A stretch of 19,077 nt of DNA from positions 1 to 19,077 of the forward strand of contig JABHYP010000721.1 in the NCBI GenBank assembly GCA_018656855.1, given 5' to 3'. The translations under genes were made by a program, and so were the position numbers. Numbering within the stretch: position 1 is the first letter of the stretch; each line of letters opens with the position of its first letter. The DNA is from Candidatus Latescibacterota bacterium. GTDB taxonomy: Bacteria > Latescibacterota > Latescibacteria > Latescibacterales > Latescibacteraceae. Below the pieces are notes generated by a model, which saw nothing but the letters and a program-made list of their open reading frames with translations, made no database searches and was not told where the DNA came from. Shown here in pieces: positions 1 through 8,014 of the stretch.

Positions 1-125
1 AACTCAAATGCCTCTTCACCGTCACCCGCCTCTCCAATCACCTGTATCTCCGGATCAGAATTGAGTATATAGCACAGCAGTTCACGTGCAACAGGAGAAT
101 CTTCTACAACAAGGACTTTAATCAT
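1..125 (-). CDS. cheB: CheB-type methylesterase response regulator, N-terminal fragment (WspF-like), cut by window edge
   Basis: Only the first 41 codons lie in the window; the gene continues past base 1. The start is the ATG at 125-123. The visible part is a receiver-domain beginning: MIKVLVVEDSPVARELL, with the acidic pair E8-D9 that helps bind magnesium, then a DPEIQVIGEAGDGEEA stretch typical of CheB receivers. The phosphoacceptor aspartate and the esterase domain are outside the window. It starts 17 bp after the CheA stop, so it is the last visible gene of the operon. A CheB directly after a CheA-receiver hybrid is the wspE-wspF order. CheB esterases remove methyl groups from chemoreceptors, opposing CheR. 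A stand-alone CheY-like receiver cannot be excluded from this fragment; position and sequence favour CheB. Confidence 0.75.
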   Translation of the reverse strand, partial: MIKVLVVEDSPVARELLCYILNSDPEIQVIGEAGDGEEAFE

Positions 126-142
126 TTTCAATTTCCCGTATC

Positions 143-2500
143 CTATAGTATTCTTCTTATTACTTCCAGTAAATTACTCTGATCAAAACTGCTCTTCACA
201 ATGTATGCATTTGCCCCCACATCTATTCCGCGTTCACGGTCCTCCCGGGACTCGAGACCTGTCACCAGCACAACAGGAAGCTCGGCAAATTTCTTGTCGC
301 TGCGAATATTAGATGTAAGTTCAAAACCATCCATCCGCGGCATTACAATATCGGAAACCACTAAATCGAATTCTTCCGTTTTCAGTGTTGTAAACGCATC
401 AGCACCGTCAATCGCAGTTTTGACATAGTATCCGGCTGACTCGAGAATGTTCTTAAGAAGAATTCTCGACGTGATCGAATCTTCAGCGACCAGGACGTGT
501 CTCTTTTTCGCTTTCTTTTCCTCTGTAGGAGCAGCCTTTATAGAAGGAGCAACGGCAACTTTTACCGCCGATTTCATAACATCAGGAACATTCAGAATGG
601 GAACCACCATTCCCGATCCAAGAACAGTTGCACCAGATATATTCCGCACATGACGGAGCTGTTTCCCGAGGTTCTTTACCAGTACCTCCTGTTCAAACAG
701 TACCTCATCCACGCTGAAGGCAATTCGATTATCCCCACTGCCTAGAATCATTGCCGGAAAATATTCTGATTTATCCTCTTCTCTCACCGGGAGTTCCAGC
801 ACATCCGCAAGACGGACGAATGATACAGTGCTTCCATTCAGAGAAATTGTATCTTTGTTTTCGACCGTCTTAATCTCATGCCTGCCGATTCTTGTTGTGC
901 GTTCTAAATTCAGAGTCGGAACAACAAAAATCCGGTCGCTTACCCGAATAAAAACGCCTCGAAACGTTGCAATCGTGAGCGGAAGAAGTATTCTAAACGT
1001 TGTTCCTTTTTTAAGTTCGCTCTCGACGGATATAGAACCACCGAGCTTCTCGGTTTTCTCCTTTACTATTGCCAATCCCAGACCCCGTCCTGAGAGCTCG
1101 GTGATAATGGCACTGGTTGAAACATCCGACTGGAAAATGAGCTTGAGACTCTCCTGCTCACTCAGTTTGTTTGCATCCTGCTTTGATATGAGACCCCGTT
1201 TTACAGCTGTTTCCTTCACTTTTGAAAGGTCGATTCCACCCCCATCATCTGAAACGCGGATCTCAACCTTATCGCTTTCTGCCTGCGATATCGTGATGGT
1301 TATTTTTGCACGTCGCGGTTTTTTGTTCTTCTTACGCTCTTCGGGTTTCTCAATACCGTGATCGAAACTGTTCCGCAGCAAATGAACGAGAGGATCCTTC
1401 ATCTCTTCAAGAATGCGCTTGTCAATTTCCACCTCACCGCCATGAATCAACAGTTCGACTTCTTTGCTCTGATCCCTGGAAAGGTCACGAACCATCTTCG
1501 GGAACAGTTCAAGAAGCGATGAGAACGGGAACATCAGCACTTTCTTTGTATCCTCCAGCAGGTTGTCCACCATTCTCCCGATTGTCCGATTGTCGTGTTC
1601 AGACACTTTTATTATCTCAGCAAATTTGTTCTCCAGCGATTTAACATGAGATTGATGCCACTCGAGAAACTCAAGGAGTTTGACGGCGGGTGAATGAAGC
1701 CGATCAGGCGTGGCCCCGTGCGTTTTCCTATCGCGAGATCTTTGATCCTCTCGTATCTTATCATGAATCTTCGACCATTCCTTTTCCCATTGACTAAATA
1801 TGGATTTCAAATACCGAAGATTGATGATATGCTGTCCCGTGGCAAGTTTCACTGAGAGCATTTCTTCGGTCTGGCGTAACAGCGAGTCCAGTTTAGATGT
1901 GCTGATTCTTATTGACTCCGAAACAGCCGGCTTCTTCATGGTTGGAGTAATTCCCGGACGATCCGGTTCTTCTTTCTTATGAACGGGAGCAGGGACTTTC
2001 TCTTCATCCTTTTTCTTTTCCGCTTCCTCCTCAAGAGACTCCGAAGGAACATTCTGTACCTCAGTTGATTCAGGACTTTTGATCTTAATCCCGCTCGTAT
2101 CCCCACCGGCTGTAAGCTGAGAGAGCTGTTCCACAAGTTCTGAAGCACGAGTGTCTTCTTCATCCTGAGGAGCGGACATGATTTCACCTATCATATCTAA
2201 TACATGGTAGAGAAGGTCAAATAATGCGGGGGAAAGACTTATTTCCCCCCGTTTCAATTTTGAAAGTACACTCTCATACGACTGGCATACAGACTCAATA
2301 TCGGTCCTGTTTACTGAACGTGAGGCACCTTTCATACTGTGCATTTCACGAAAGAGTGTCTCGATGATACCCACTTGTTTCTCAAAAGCAGGGATCTTTT
2401 CCAGCTCAAGCAGTCCGTTCGTCAAAGCTTTCAGGCGCTCATCCGCCTCGGTTTTGAAGGCTTCCAAAAGTCTATTGAGTAACTCTTCCTGATTCACCAT
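143..2500 (-). CDS. cheA: CheA-type hybrid histidine kinase: HPt, HATPase, CheW-like, receiver (WspE-like)
   Basis: 785-residue cytoplasmic kinase of the chemosensory array. In order: HPt domain (about 1-128) with phosphorylatable His54 in HSMKGAS; a charged Glu/Lys/Pro linker (about 135-190) with no recognisable CheY-binding P2 domain; a helical region (195-340); the ATPase core with N-box HLLRNSFDHG (373-382), G1 box DDGGGID (418-424) and G2 box GRGLGLAIV (471-479); a CheW-like coupling domain (about 510-645); and a C-terminal receiver (666-785) with Asp717 as predicted phosphoacceptor and Lys769. AAAGGATG lies just before the ATG. The fused receiver and missing P2 are typical of ACF/Wsp-type CheA proteins: the receiver can act as an internal phosphate sink or output. 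Its HPt is closely related to the separate HPt gene upstream (2672-3061). Family assignment is secure; the Wsp label rests on gene content and order. Confidence 0.95.
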   Translation of the reverse strand: MVNQEELLNRLLEAFKTEADERLKALTNGLLELEKIPAFEKQVGIIETLFREMHSMKGASRSVNRTDIESVCQSYESVLSKLKRGEISLSPALFDLLYHVLDMIGEIMSAPQDEEDTRASELVEQLSQLTAGGDTSGIKIKSPESTEVQNVPSESLEEEAEKKKDEEKVPAPVHKKEEPDRPGITPTMKKPAVSESIRISTSKLDSLLRQTEEMLSVKLATGQHIINLRYLKSIFSQWEKEWSKIHDKIREDQRSRDRKTHGATPDRLHSPAVKLLEFLEWHQSHVKSLENKFAEIIKVSEHDNRTIGRMVDNLLEDTKKVLMFPFSSLLELFPKMVRDLSRDQSKEVELLIHGGEVEIDKRILEEMKDPLVHLLRNSFDHGIEKPEERKKNKKPRRAKITITISQAESDKVEIRVSDDGGGIDLSKVKETAVKRGLISKQDANKLSEQESLKLIFQSDVSTSAIITELSGRGLGLAIVKEKTEKLGGSISVESELKKGTTFRILLPLTIATFRGVFIRVSDRIFVVPTLNLERTTRIGRHEIKTVENKDTISLNGSTVSFVRLADVLELPVREEDKSEYFPAMILGSGDNRIAFSVDEVLFEQEVLVKNLGKQLRHVRNISGATVLGSGMVVPILNVPDVMKSAVKVAVAPSIKAAPTEEKKAKKRHVLVAEDSITSRILLKNILESAGYYVKTAIDGADAFTTLKTEEFDLVVSDIVMPRMDGFELTSNIRSDKKFAELPVVLVTGLESREDRERGIDVGANAYIVKSSFDQSNLLEVIRRIL

Positions 2501-2671
2501 TTGGTTTCATCCTTTAGTACTTTTTACCGGATTACAATTCCCTGACAATTCACAGCAAGCTCATTTACTTTTTCATCAGCTATTCTACCTATGCCACCCC
2601 TTCAGCTTCCTTATCGCTTGCGTCTTTGGTATATTTCATTGCTTTTTGCTGTCTGCTCAACCTACATACAC

Positions 2672-3061
2672 TTAAAGAAGCGCGAGTCGCTCAATAAGTT
2701 CTGAAATATTTCCGGGCAGCACTTCGTGTGGCGTTAATATGATATTTTCAATCACATCCACTGCCTTATTTAAAGAGTCAAACAGTTCAGGTGAGTAAGT
2801 GAGTTCTCCACGTTTTAATCTGTTAATCGTTTTCTCTGCAGCCTCACATACAATACCGATTTCGTTTTTGTCGACCGTCCGGGAAGCGCCCTTTATACTG
2901 TGTACTTCGCGATAGAGCGTCTCAATGATATCCGCCTGTTTCTCAAAAGCAGATGTCTTTTCAAGCTCAAGCAGCAATGATTTCATGTGCTTGATACGCT
3001 CTTCAGACTCGATCGCAAAGGCTGTTAGAAGCCTATTTAAAAGCTCCTTGTTTTCTACCAT
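2672..3061 (-). CDS. Stand-alone HPt phosphotransfer protein, paralogue of the adjacent CheA P1 domain
   Basis: 129 residues, a single HPt helical bundle. The histidine lies in VHSIKGASR, matching MHSMKGASR of the neighbouring CheA. Similarity covers nearly the whole protein: ELLNRLL, LLELEK, AFEKQ, DIIETLYREVH, LKRGEL and a SELIERL ending all have counterparts at the same places in CheA residues 1-127. It stops where the CheA HPt ends, so it is a whole-domain copy, with no kinase, CheW or receiver part. It begins 19 bp after the chemoreceptor stop with AAGGTGGG before the ATG, and precedes cheA by 171 bp in which I see only the cheA ribosome site and no gene. It probably passes phosphate between the CheA kinase or receiver and another receiver. 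Alternatively it is left over from a partial tandem duplication, but the intact frame, histidine and ribosome site argue that it is functional. Confidence 0.88.
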   Translation of the reverse strand: MVENKELLNRLLTAFAIESEERIKHMKSLLLELEKTSAFEKQADIIETLYREVHSIKGASRTVDKNEIGIVCEAAEKTINRLKRGELTYSPELFDSLNKAVDVIENIILTPHEVLPGNISELIERLALL

Positions 3062-3080
3062 GATAAGCCCACCTTATTTA

Positions 3081-4823
3081 TTATAGTTTATACCCGCTTA
3101 CCAGTTCCTGAAGATTATCTCCAAGATTATGCAGGTTTTTCGCCGCATCCTCTAACTGCTTTGCACCTTCGGAATTCTGATCGCTCGCCTGCTTGATATT
3201 GTCCATCGCCGCCGCAACCTGGTCCACTCCTACCGATTGCTGCTTGCTCGATGCGGCAATCTGGGTTACCGCTTGGGACGACTCCATTATACTCTCGGTG
3301 AGCCTCCGGATGGACTCACCCGTTTCTGTCGATTGCTGTTTCCCCTCATCTGCAGCTTTCGTTCCCTTTTCAGCAGTCATCACAGCAGTGCCGATGGCTT
3401 TCTGGATATTCTTCAAAATTCCCTGTACCTGCGTGGTCGACTGTTTCGATTGCTCAGCAAGATTTTTGATCTCCTCGGCCACGACGACAAATCCTTTCCC
3501 TTGCTCTCCGGCTTTCGCCGCTTCAATCGCCGCATTGACCGCCAGAAGGTTCGACTGCTCCGCCAGGTCGTTGACCGAGGTAATGATCTCACTGATTGCC
3601 TGGCTCTGCTCACTCAGGCTCGTTATGCTTTCGGCGATAGACTCCATCTGCTCGCTGATGCGGTTCATTACCTCAATGGTGTCTTCCGTGGATTTCAGCC
3701 CGCCCTGGGATATTTGCACCGCACTCTCTGACTCCTCTGAAACCTTCTGGGATTTCTCATTGGAAAGCTGGGCGGTCTGCTTCAACTCCTCCATCGTCGT
3801 ACTGGTTTCGGTTACCGAAGAAGCTGTCTCTGTTATGCTGGAGGCAAGCTGTACCACTGTTGTCGAAACCTCGCTTACAGTGGAGGCAAGGACGTTCGAG
3901 GATTCCTGAATATTTTTTATCTGCTTTTGTAAATTCTCTGTCAGGACTGCGAAAGCATTTCCCAGGATATCATTCTCAGATTTAGGTGTAACTGTTATAT
4001 TCAGCTCACCGGATGCAAGCTGTTTGGCCTTTAGGGCTATATCATTTATATATTGGCTCATATCTGTGAATGCTTGTGCCAAAATCCCTATTTCATCCCC
4101 CCGATTGTAAACCGGAAGATTAAAGTTCATCTCGCCTGAAGCAATTTTGTTTGCAACGAGAGTAATTTCTCCGAGCGGTTTGGATATGTTCCGGGTAACG
4201 AAAAAGCCGATCAATGTTAAGAACACAAAAGATATGAGCGTTCCAAAAATAATGATAAGTTTCGTATCTTGAGTATGCTTGCTCTGAGCTTTATCGCGAT
4301 CAACCAGTAACGTCCGCTCCTCTTCCAACATCTCATCAACCACTCTTCGAATATCATCCATGATAGTTTTTCCTCTATCCGTCAAGACTATCTTTAATGC
4401 AGCGTCAAATCCCCCCTGCTTATCATCTCTCCGCACATTGATTGTCTCCTCAAGCTCATTAAATTTATCCTCAATAAGCGGCGCAAGGAGGTCAAGCCTT
4501 TGCTGCTGGTTTGGATTATCGCTGGTCAATTTACGAACACTATTGATTTTCTGATGAGACTCTTCAATTCCTTTATGGTATGGTTCAAGATAACGTTCCT
4601 CTCCGGTTATGATGTAACCGCGCTGCCCGGTTTCAGTGTCTGACAGATACGAAATTACTAAATTAAGTTCACGAAATACAAGGTTGGTATGATCCACCCA
4701 AACTATTGCCTGATTGAGATTATTGATGCCGATATATGAGCGAACACCGATGACTAATAGTGCAATCAAGGCCAGAACATATCCTGTTGCAATTTTTTTC
4801 CCGATTGAAAATTTCCTTTTCAT
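3081..4823 (-). CDS. Methyl-accepting chemotaxis protein with CHASE3 sensor and HAMP (WspA-like receptor)
   Basis: 580-residue inner-membrane receptor. Layout: a short cytoplasmic basic N-terminus, TM1 (about 11-31), a periplasmic CHASE3 domain (about 35-185) with the family motif SDTETGQRGYIITGEERYLE at 61-80, TM2 (about 188-210), HAMP (about 210-262) with further HAMP-like sequence to about 310, then a long coiled-coil signalling domain. The hairpin tip that binds CheA and CheW is EQSNLLAVNAAIEAAKAGEQ (422-441), followed by GKGFVVVAEE. Ser/Thr/Ala-rich helices with Glu/Gln pairs on both sides are likely methylation regions. The C-terminus ends SGYKL and lacks the aromatic CheR-tethering pentapeptide. 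AAGGAGTG precedes the ATG. It sits between the long CheW gene (78 bp upstream) and the HPt gene (19 bp downstream), so it is presumably the dedicated receptor of this array. The CHASE3 ligand is unknown. Confidence 0.95.
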   Translation of the reverse strand: MKRKFSIGKKIATGYVLALIALLVIGVRSYIGINNLNQAIVWVDHTNLVFRELNLVISYLSDTETGQRGYIITGEERYLEPYHKGIEESHQKINSVRKLTSDNPNQQQRLDLLAPLIEDKFNELEETINVRRDDKQGGFDAALKIVLTDRGKTIMDDIRRVVDEMLEEERTLLVDRDKAQSKHTQDTKLIIIFGTLISFVFLTLIGFFVTRNISKPLGEITLVANKIASGEMNFNLPVYNRGDEIGILAQAFTDMSQYINDIALKAKQLASGELNITVTPKSENDILGNAFAVLTENLQKQIKNIQESSNVLASTVSEVSTTVVQLASSITETASSVTETSTTMEELKQTAQLSNEKSQKVSEESESAVQISQGGLKSTEDTIEVMNRISEQMESIAESITSLSEQSQAISEIITSVNDLAEQSNLLAVNAAIEAAKAGEQGKGFVVVAEEIKNLAEQSKQSTTQVQGILKNIQKAIGTAVMTAEKGTKAADEGKQQSTETGESIRRLTESIMESSQAVTQIAASSKQQSVGVDQVAAAMDNIKQASDQNSEGAKQLEDAAKNLHNLGDNLQELVSGYKL

Positions 4824-4901
4824 TTCACACTCCTTTTTACAGTTTTTTACGTTCGAATACTACAATAAAGTCTTCTAATAAATTATTATTTTTTCATATA
4901 T

Positions 4902-5540
4902 CTATTTTTCCACTTCTTCTTGTATAACGATTTTCTTATCTGAGAGTATCTTTAACGCATCAAGAATAATGAGTTGATCCCCTGTCACACCTTTCAGATA
5001 CTCTTCACGAATACCCGTTAACGTTGGTAACGACGGCTGAACTTCACTGAGCGGAATTGTCCGCTCCCCTGTGATGCGTTCAGCAAGTATGCCAAGTTCC
5101 ATGTCATCTGTACTGATAATCATGATCTTATCGATATCAGTTATACCTTTTTCCGGAAGCCCGAAGAATTTCTTGATATCGATAACCGATAGAATCTGCC
5201 CGCGAAGATTGACGATGCCGAGAACAAACGGGGGCGTGCACGGCAACGGGGTGATGTGCTTAAACGGGAATATTTCTCGGATATATTCCAGTTCAATCCC
5301 GTACATTTCCTGTGCCAGTAAAAACTCAACCACACGGAGTGTTGTACCGGTCGTTTCCTCACTTTCATGTTCCCGGGCGAGAGATTTGGACCTTTCTTTA
5401 AGAATCCGCTGCTTTTCCTTAGGCGAGGGTTTAAATCCCCGTTCAATAAGCTTTTGGGTGTCTTCAACACGCTTATTGATTCCGGCCCAGTCGATGGCAA
5501 CTGTGGATTTCTGTTCCTGAATAGTTTTTTTCTTTGTCAT
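4902..5540 (-). CDS. cheW: CheW coupling protein with N-terminal extension (WspD-like)
   Basis: 212 residues. The CheW fold occupies about 66-205: VEFLLAQEMYGIELEYIREI, then VLGIVNLRGQILSVIDIKKF, the hallmark of the coupling domain that bridges receptor tips and CheA. The first 65 residues are a charged helical extension (DWAGINKRVEDTQKLIERGF, KEKQRILKERSKSLAREHES) absent from ordinary CheW proteins of about 150-170 residues; I infer it is the extension often seen in CheW proteins of ACF-type clusters. The ATG overlaps the CheR stop as ATGA, indicating translational coupling. A 78 bp gap separates it from the chemoreceptor, and I see no convincing promoter in it. With the other CheW (7096-7611) it gives the two-CheW arrangement flanking CheR seen in wspBCD. 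Family is certain; WspD equivalence is inferred. Confidence 0.92.
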   Translation of the reverse strand: MTKKKTIQEQKSTVAIDWAGINKRVEDTQKLIERGFKPSPKEKQRILKERSKSLAREHESEETTGTTLRVVEFLLAQEMYGIELEYIREIFPFKHITPLPCTPPFVLGIVNLRGQILSVIDIKKFFGLPEKGITDIDKIMIISTDDMELGILAERITGERTIPLSEVQPSLPTLTGIREEYLKGVTGDQLIILDALKILSDKKIVIQEEVEK

Positions 5541-7099
5541 GCTAAAATCTCCATATTCACCATTGAAGTGATGATTTCCATAAGCCTTCCTGCCGTAATG
5601 CCCTCAGATTCCTGTATTTCTTTTTCCCGGGGGAGTGTAGATAAAATTTCAAGTGCATTTTCAAAAGGTTTCCTCGATTCTTCGAGCCTCCCCAGAGCGA
5701 GCATAATATTTCCAAGCGAATAGTAGGCGAGTACAAAGTCCGGGTCAAGAAAGAGCGCACGCTTAAGTGACACAATTGCATCTTCAATCCGCCCCTGTTC
5801 CTGAAGAATGGTCGAACAGAGATAATGATGGCCCGGATTAACCTTGTCCACCCCTATGGCTTTTTCACACCAGGTAGAGGCTTCACCAAGCTTCCCCTGA
5901 TTGGCATAACTTCTGATTAAGAAAGAGATACCCGCTCCGTAAGGAAACACTGAAGTGTCTCGTTTATTTTTTGACAGGAGTTCAACGAGTATTTCGGCAG
6001 ATTCACCATACCGGCCCTGCTGATAAAGCATTACGGCTTTCTCGTAGGGCTGTTTCTTTGATTCTTTTGTATGTGGTTTTTCACCGCTCTTTTGTGGAAT
6101 GACTTGAGGAACTTCAACCTTTATTTCCGGTTCACTCACCGGTTGTGAAGGTGGTGTAATCGAAACGAATTTTTTATCAGGGGAAGGGTAGGTCAATACA
6201 TCTCTTGAAGAAAAACTTTCTTCTCTTTTGAGACTCTTTTTTCCTGCCCTCTTTCCTTCTTTCTTAAAATAGGTGGTGCCGGAACCATTAACCATCACAA
6301 AACGGGGGTGACTTGCCAGCGATGTCTCGGTGGCGCTCACAAACAGCGAGCCTCTCTCCACGAGACAGTGATGAAATCTCTGAACAATTTTCCTGACACG
6401 TTCCGGGGTAAAATATATGAATACATTTCGACATAAGATCATATCCATGGCATTGGTATTAGTTGTGAGGCTGGGGTAGGTGTCTTCCACCAGGTTAAGG
6501 TAGGAAAACGTCACCATCTCCTTAATATGGGGCAGAATCTTAAAATGCCCTTCTTTTGTGCTCCTAAAATACCCATCTTTCAGCCATGACGGAGTATCGC
6601 GGAAGGACCATCTTGTATAGACACCCTCAGAAGCCTTCTTAAGTACTTTAGGATTGATATCTGTCGCTAAAATAGTAATATTCCAATCCCTCCAATCGAG
6701 AATGAGCCTGCTTAATATGATTGCGATAGTATAAGGCTCCTCACCGGTACTGCAGGCCGCACTCCAGATTCTCAAGCGCTTCTGTTTTTTCTGATATGAG
6801 CGGATTAATTCGGGAAGAATGTGTTCTTCCATGAGCTCAAAGCTTTTTTTATCCCGATAGAAATAAGTCTCTCCGACAGTTAAGTGCCGTGCCAGTATTT
6901 CTACTTGCTCTTTTGTCAGAGTCGATGACATCAGCCATGTAATGCACGATTCAGCGTCTTCAAAACCAAACTCCCGGCTGACCGATTCTATTTTCTTTGC
7001 AAGCTCACGTTTGCGGTCTTTAGGGAAATTTAAACCCATCTGTTCTGAAATGAATTCATTGAGATTGGAGAGGAGAACATCTGAAATTCTTCCACTCAT
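5537..7099 (-). CDS. cheR: CheR methyltransferase with C-terminal TPR repeats (WspC-like)
   Basis: 520 residues. N-terminal all-alpha CheR domain (about 1-75), including LTVGETYFYRDKKSFELM at 73-90. SAM-binding methyltransferase domain (about 85-280) with motif I IWSAACSTGEEPYTIAI (111-127), ATDINPKVLKKA (145-156) and DMILCRNVFIYF (219-230). A charged Pro/Ser/Lys linker (about 280-350) leads to about three TPR repeats (350-490), for example EDAIVSLKRALFLDPDFVLA. It transfers methyl groups from S-adenosylmethionine to receptor glutamates. Since the local receptor lacks the C-terminal CheR-binding pentapeptide, the TPRs may provide docking, as proposed for WspC-type enzymes. Both ends overlap neighbouring CheW genes by 4 bp (ATGA), giving a tightly coupled CheW-CheR-CheW unit. 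The domain assignment is secure. Confidence 0.95.
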   Translation of the reverse strand: MSGRISDVLLSNLNEFISEQMGLNFPKDRKRELAKKIESVSREFGFEDAESCITWLMSSTLTKEQVEILARHLTVGETYFYRDKKSFELMEEHILPELIRSYQKKQKRLRIWSAACSTGEEPYTIAIILSRLILDWRDWNITILATDINPKVLKKASEGVYTRWSFRDTPSWLKDGYFRSTKEGHFKILPHIKEMVTFSYLNLVEDTYPSLTTNTNAMDMILCRNVFIYFTPERVRKIVQRFHHCLVERGSLFVSATETSLASHPRFVMVNGSGTTYFKKEGKRAGKKSLKREESFSSRDVLTYPSPDKKFVSITPPSQPVSEPEIKVEVPQVIPQKSGEKPHTKESKKQPYEKAVMLYQQGRYGESAEILVELLSKNKRDTSVFPYGAGISFLIRSYANQGKLGEASTWCEKAIGVDKVNPGHHYLCSTILQEQGRIEDAIVSLKRALFLDPDFVLAYYSLGNIMLALGRLEESRKPFENALEILSTLPREKEIQESEGITAGRLMEIITSMVNMEILA

Positions 7100-7611
7100 T
7101 TTCCTGCTTCCTTCTGTATTCTTTTCTTCTTTCTTTTTTTAGCCGTGACGTCAAGTTTTTGCTTTATCGTACCGTCCAGCAGCTCATCTTCATCAAATGA
7201 AATAAATCTGTCCAGGTCATATATGAGTATCAAATCATCCTTTATCTTTATCACTCCATCTACATACTCCATACCGGCCACTATCTTTTTTGAGGGAATC
7301 ATATCATGTTCTTCCGACGCAATAATACCACTGACAGAATCCACCGTAAGGACAATTGTACGGTTCGATGTTCGTGCGATGATAAACTGGTCATTCAAAC
7401 CAATTCCACGTTCCGGCATCATGAATCCCTTACGGGTGTTAACGACGGGAATGACTTGACCCTCTAAGTTGATTATTCCCAGCACAATTTCCGGAGCTTT
7501 CGGCAGTGACGTTATTTCAACCGAGCGGATAATTCTCTCTACCGCAGACAGATACAGCGCATATCGACGGTCATCAAGTCTAAAAATAACGTATTGATTT
7601 GATTTGTTCAT
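7096..7611 (-). CDS. cheW: CheW coupling protein (WspB-like), first gene of the chemosensory operon
   Basis: 171 residues, nearly all one CheW domain: YVIFRLDDRRYALYLSAVER at 7-26, VLGIINLEGQVIPVVN (43-58), and the C-terminal strand pattern VDGVIKIKDDLILIYDLDRF. The tail is short and basic (KKRKKKRIQKEAGK). GAGGAG lies a few bases before the ATG. The stop overlaps the CheR start as ATGA. The first 21 residues (MNKSN..V.F.LDD..YALYL) recur in the degraded CheW fragment at 7814-7969, so a second CheW-like gene once stood immediately upstream. The operon promoter must lie upstream; between 7612 and 7677 I found no -10/-35 pair good enough to call. Confidence 0.93.
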   Translation of the reverse strand: MNKSNQYVIFRLDDRRYALYLSAVERIIRSVEITSLPKAPEIVLGIINLEGQVIPVVNTRKGFMMPERGIGLNDQFIIARTSNRTIVLTVDSVSGIIASEEHDMIPSKKIVAGMEYVDGVIKIKDDLILIYDLDRFISFDEDELLDGTIKQKLDVTAKKRKKKRIQKEAGK

Positions 7612-7677
7612 GGCTCCTCACTCAAGTTTTCTTAATAACCTATAATGTGGATACAAACTGCGAATGTTTTCATGCTA

Positions 7678-7969
7678 TTAATCTCTTTTTTCATATTTGA
7701 CAAAAGCTGTCACACAGTTTCCTTTTTCATTAAATTCCAGTCTTTCCGAAAACGAGTTGACCAGGATGAGACCGCGATGACTGATTTTTCTCGGATCGTG
7801 GGGTGGTGTAAAGTCAAAGGAAACTCTCTAACAAAAAGTGCTCTTTTAATATCTTTCTGAGAAAATCTTCTGTATTTCCTCGTTCCGCATTGAACATATA
7901 TTGTGTGAGGTATAGTGCATATTTCTGATCATCCAGAGTAAAGACTACAAGTAGGTTAGATTTATTCAT
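7678..7969 (-). pseudogene. Deletion scar: CheW N-terminus joined to RsbW-like HATPase C-terminus
   Basis: No intact gene lies between 7612 and 8014, but two remnants on the minus strand explain it. From ATG 7969, preceded by AGGAA, a 51-codon frame starts MNKSNLLVVFTLDDQKYALY, matching the start of the CheW at 7611, then loses CheW similarity at about residue 21 and stops at 7814. The following residues TQYMFNAERGN resemble the N-box of RsbW-type ATPases with one residue missing (inference). In the next frame, 7827 to 7678 reads RVSFDFTPPHDPRKISHRGL then ILVNSFSERLEFNEKGN and ends KYEKRD-stop. This is the ATP-lid, G2 (here HRGL) and final strands of an RsbW/HATPase_c_2 anti-sigma-factor-type ATPase. 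I infer that a deletion fused two genes and a later frameshift broke the product. A functional 51-residue peptide is unlikely. Confidence 0.65.
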
Positions 7970-8014
7970 ATGATATTTATTTCCTGAATTGCTGAATATT
8001 TGAGATTGATAATC

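Noticed and set aside
828..1361. 177-residue plus-strand open frame over the CheA ATPase core
   Set aside because: Shadow of conserved kinase coding sequence; no motif and no ribosome site.
2501..2671. Possible small gene (MKYTKDASDKEAEGVA) between the HPt and CheA genes
   Set aside because: Sixteen codons, no ribosome site and no similarity; the region is best seen as an intercistronic spacer.
3193..3909. Long 238-residue open frame on the plus strand across the chemoreceptor
   Set aside because: Antisense shadow of the MCP signalling domain; the protein is Ser/Cys/Phe-rich low complexity and matches no family, while the minus-strand frame has all MCP motifs.
7645..7860. 71-residue plus-strand ORF upstream of the chemosensory operon
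   Set aside because: No ribosome site or recognisable domain; the opposite strand carries the RsbW-like and CheW remnants that explain the open frame.
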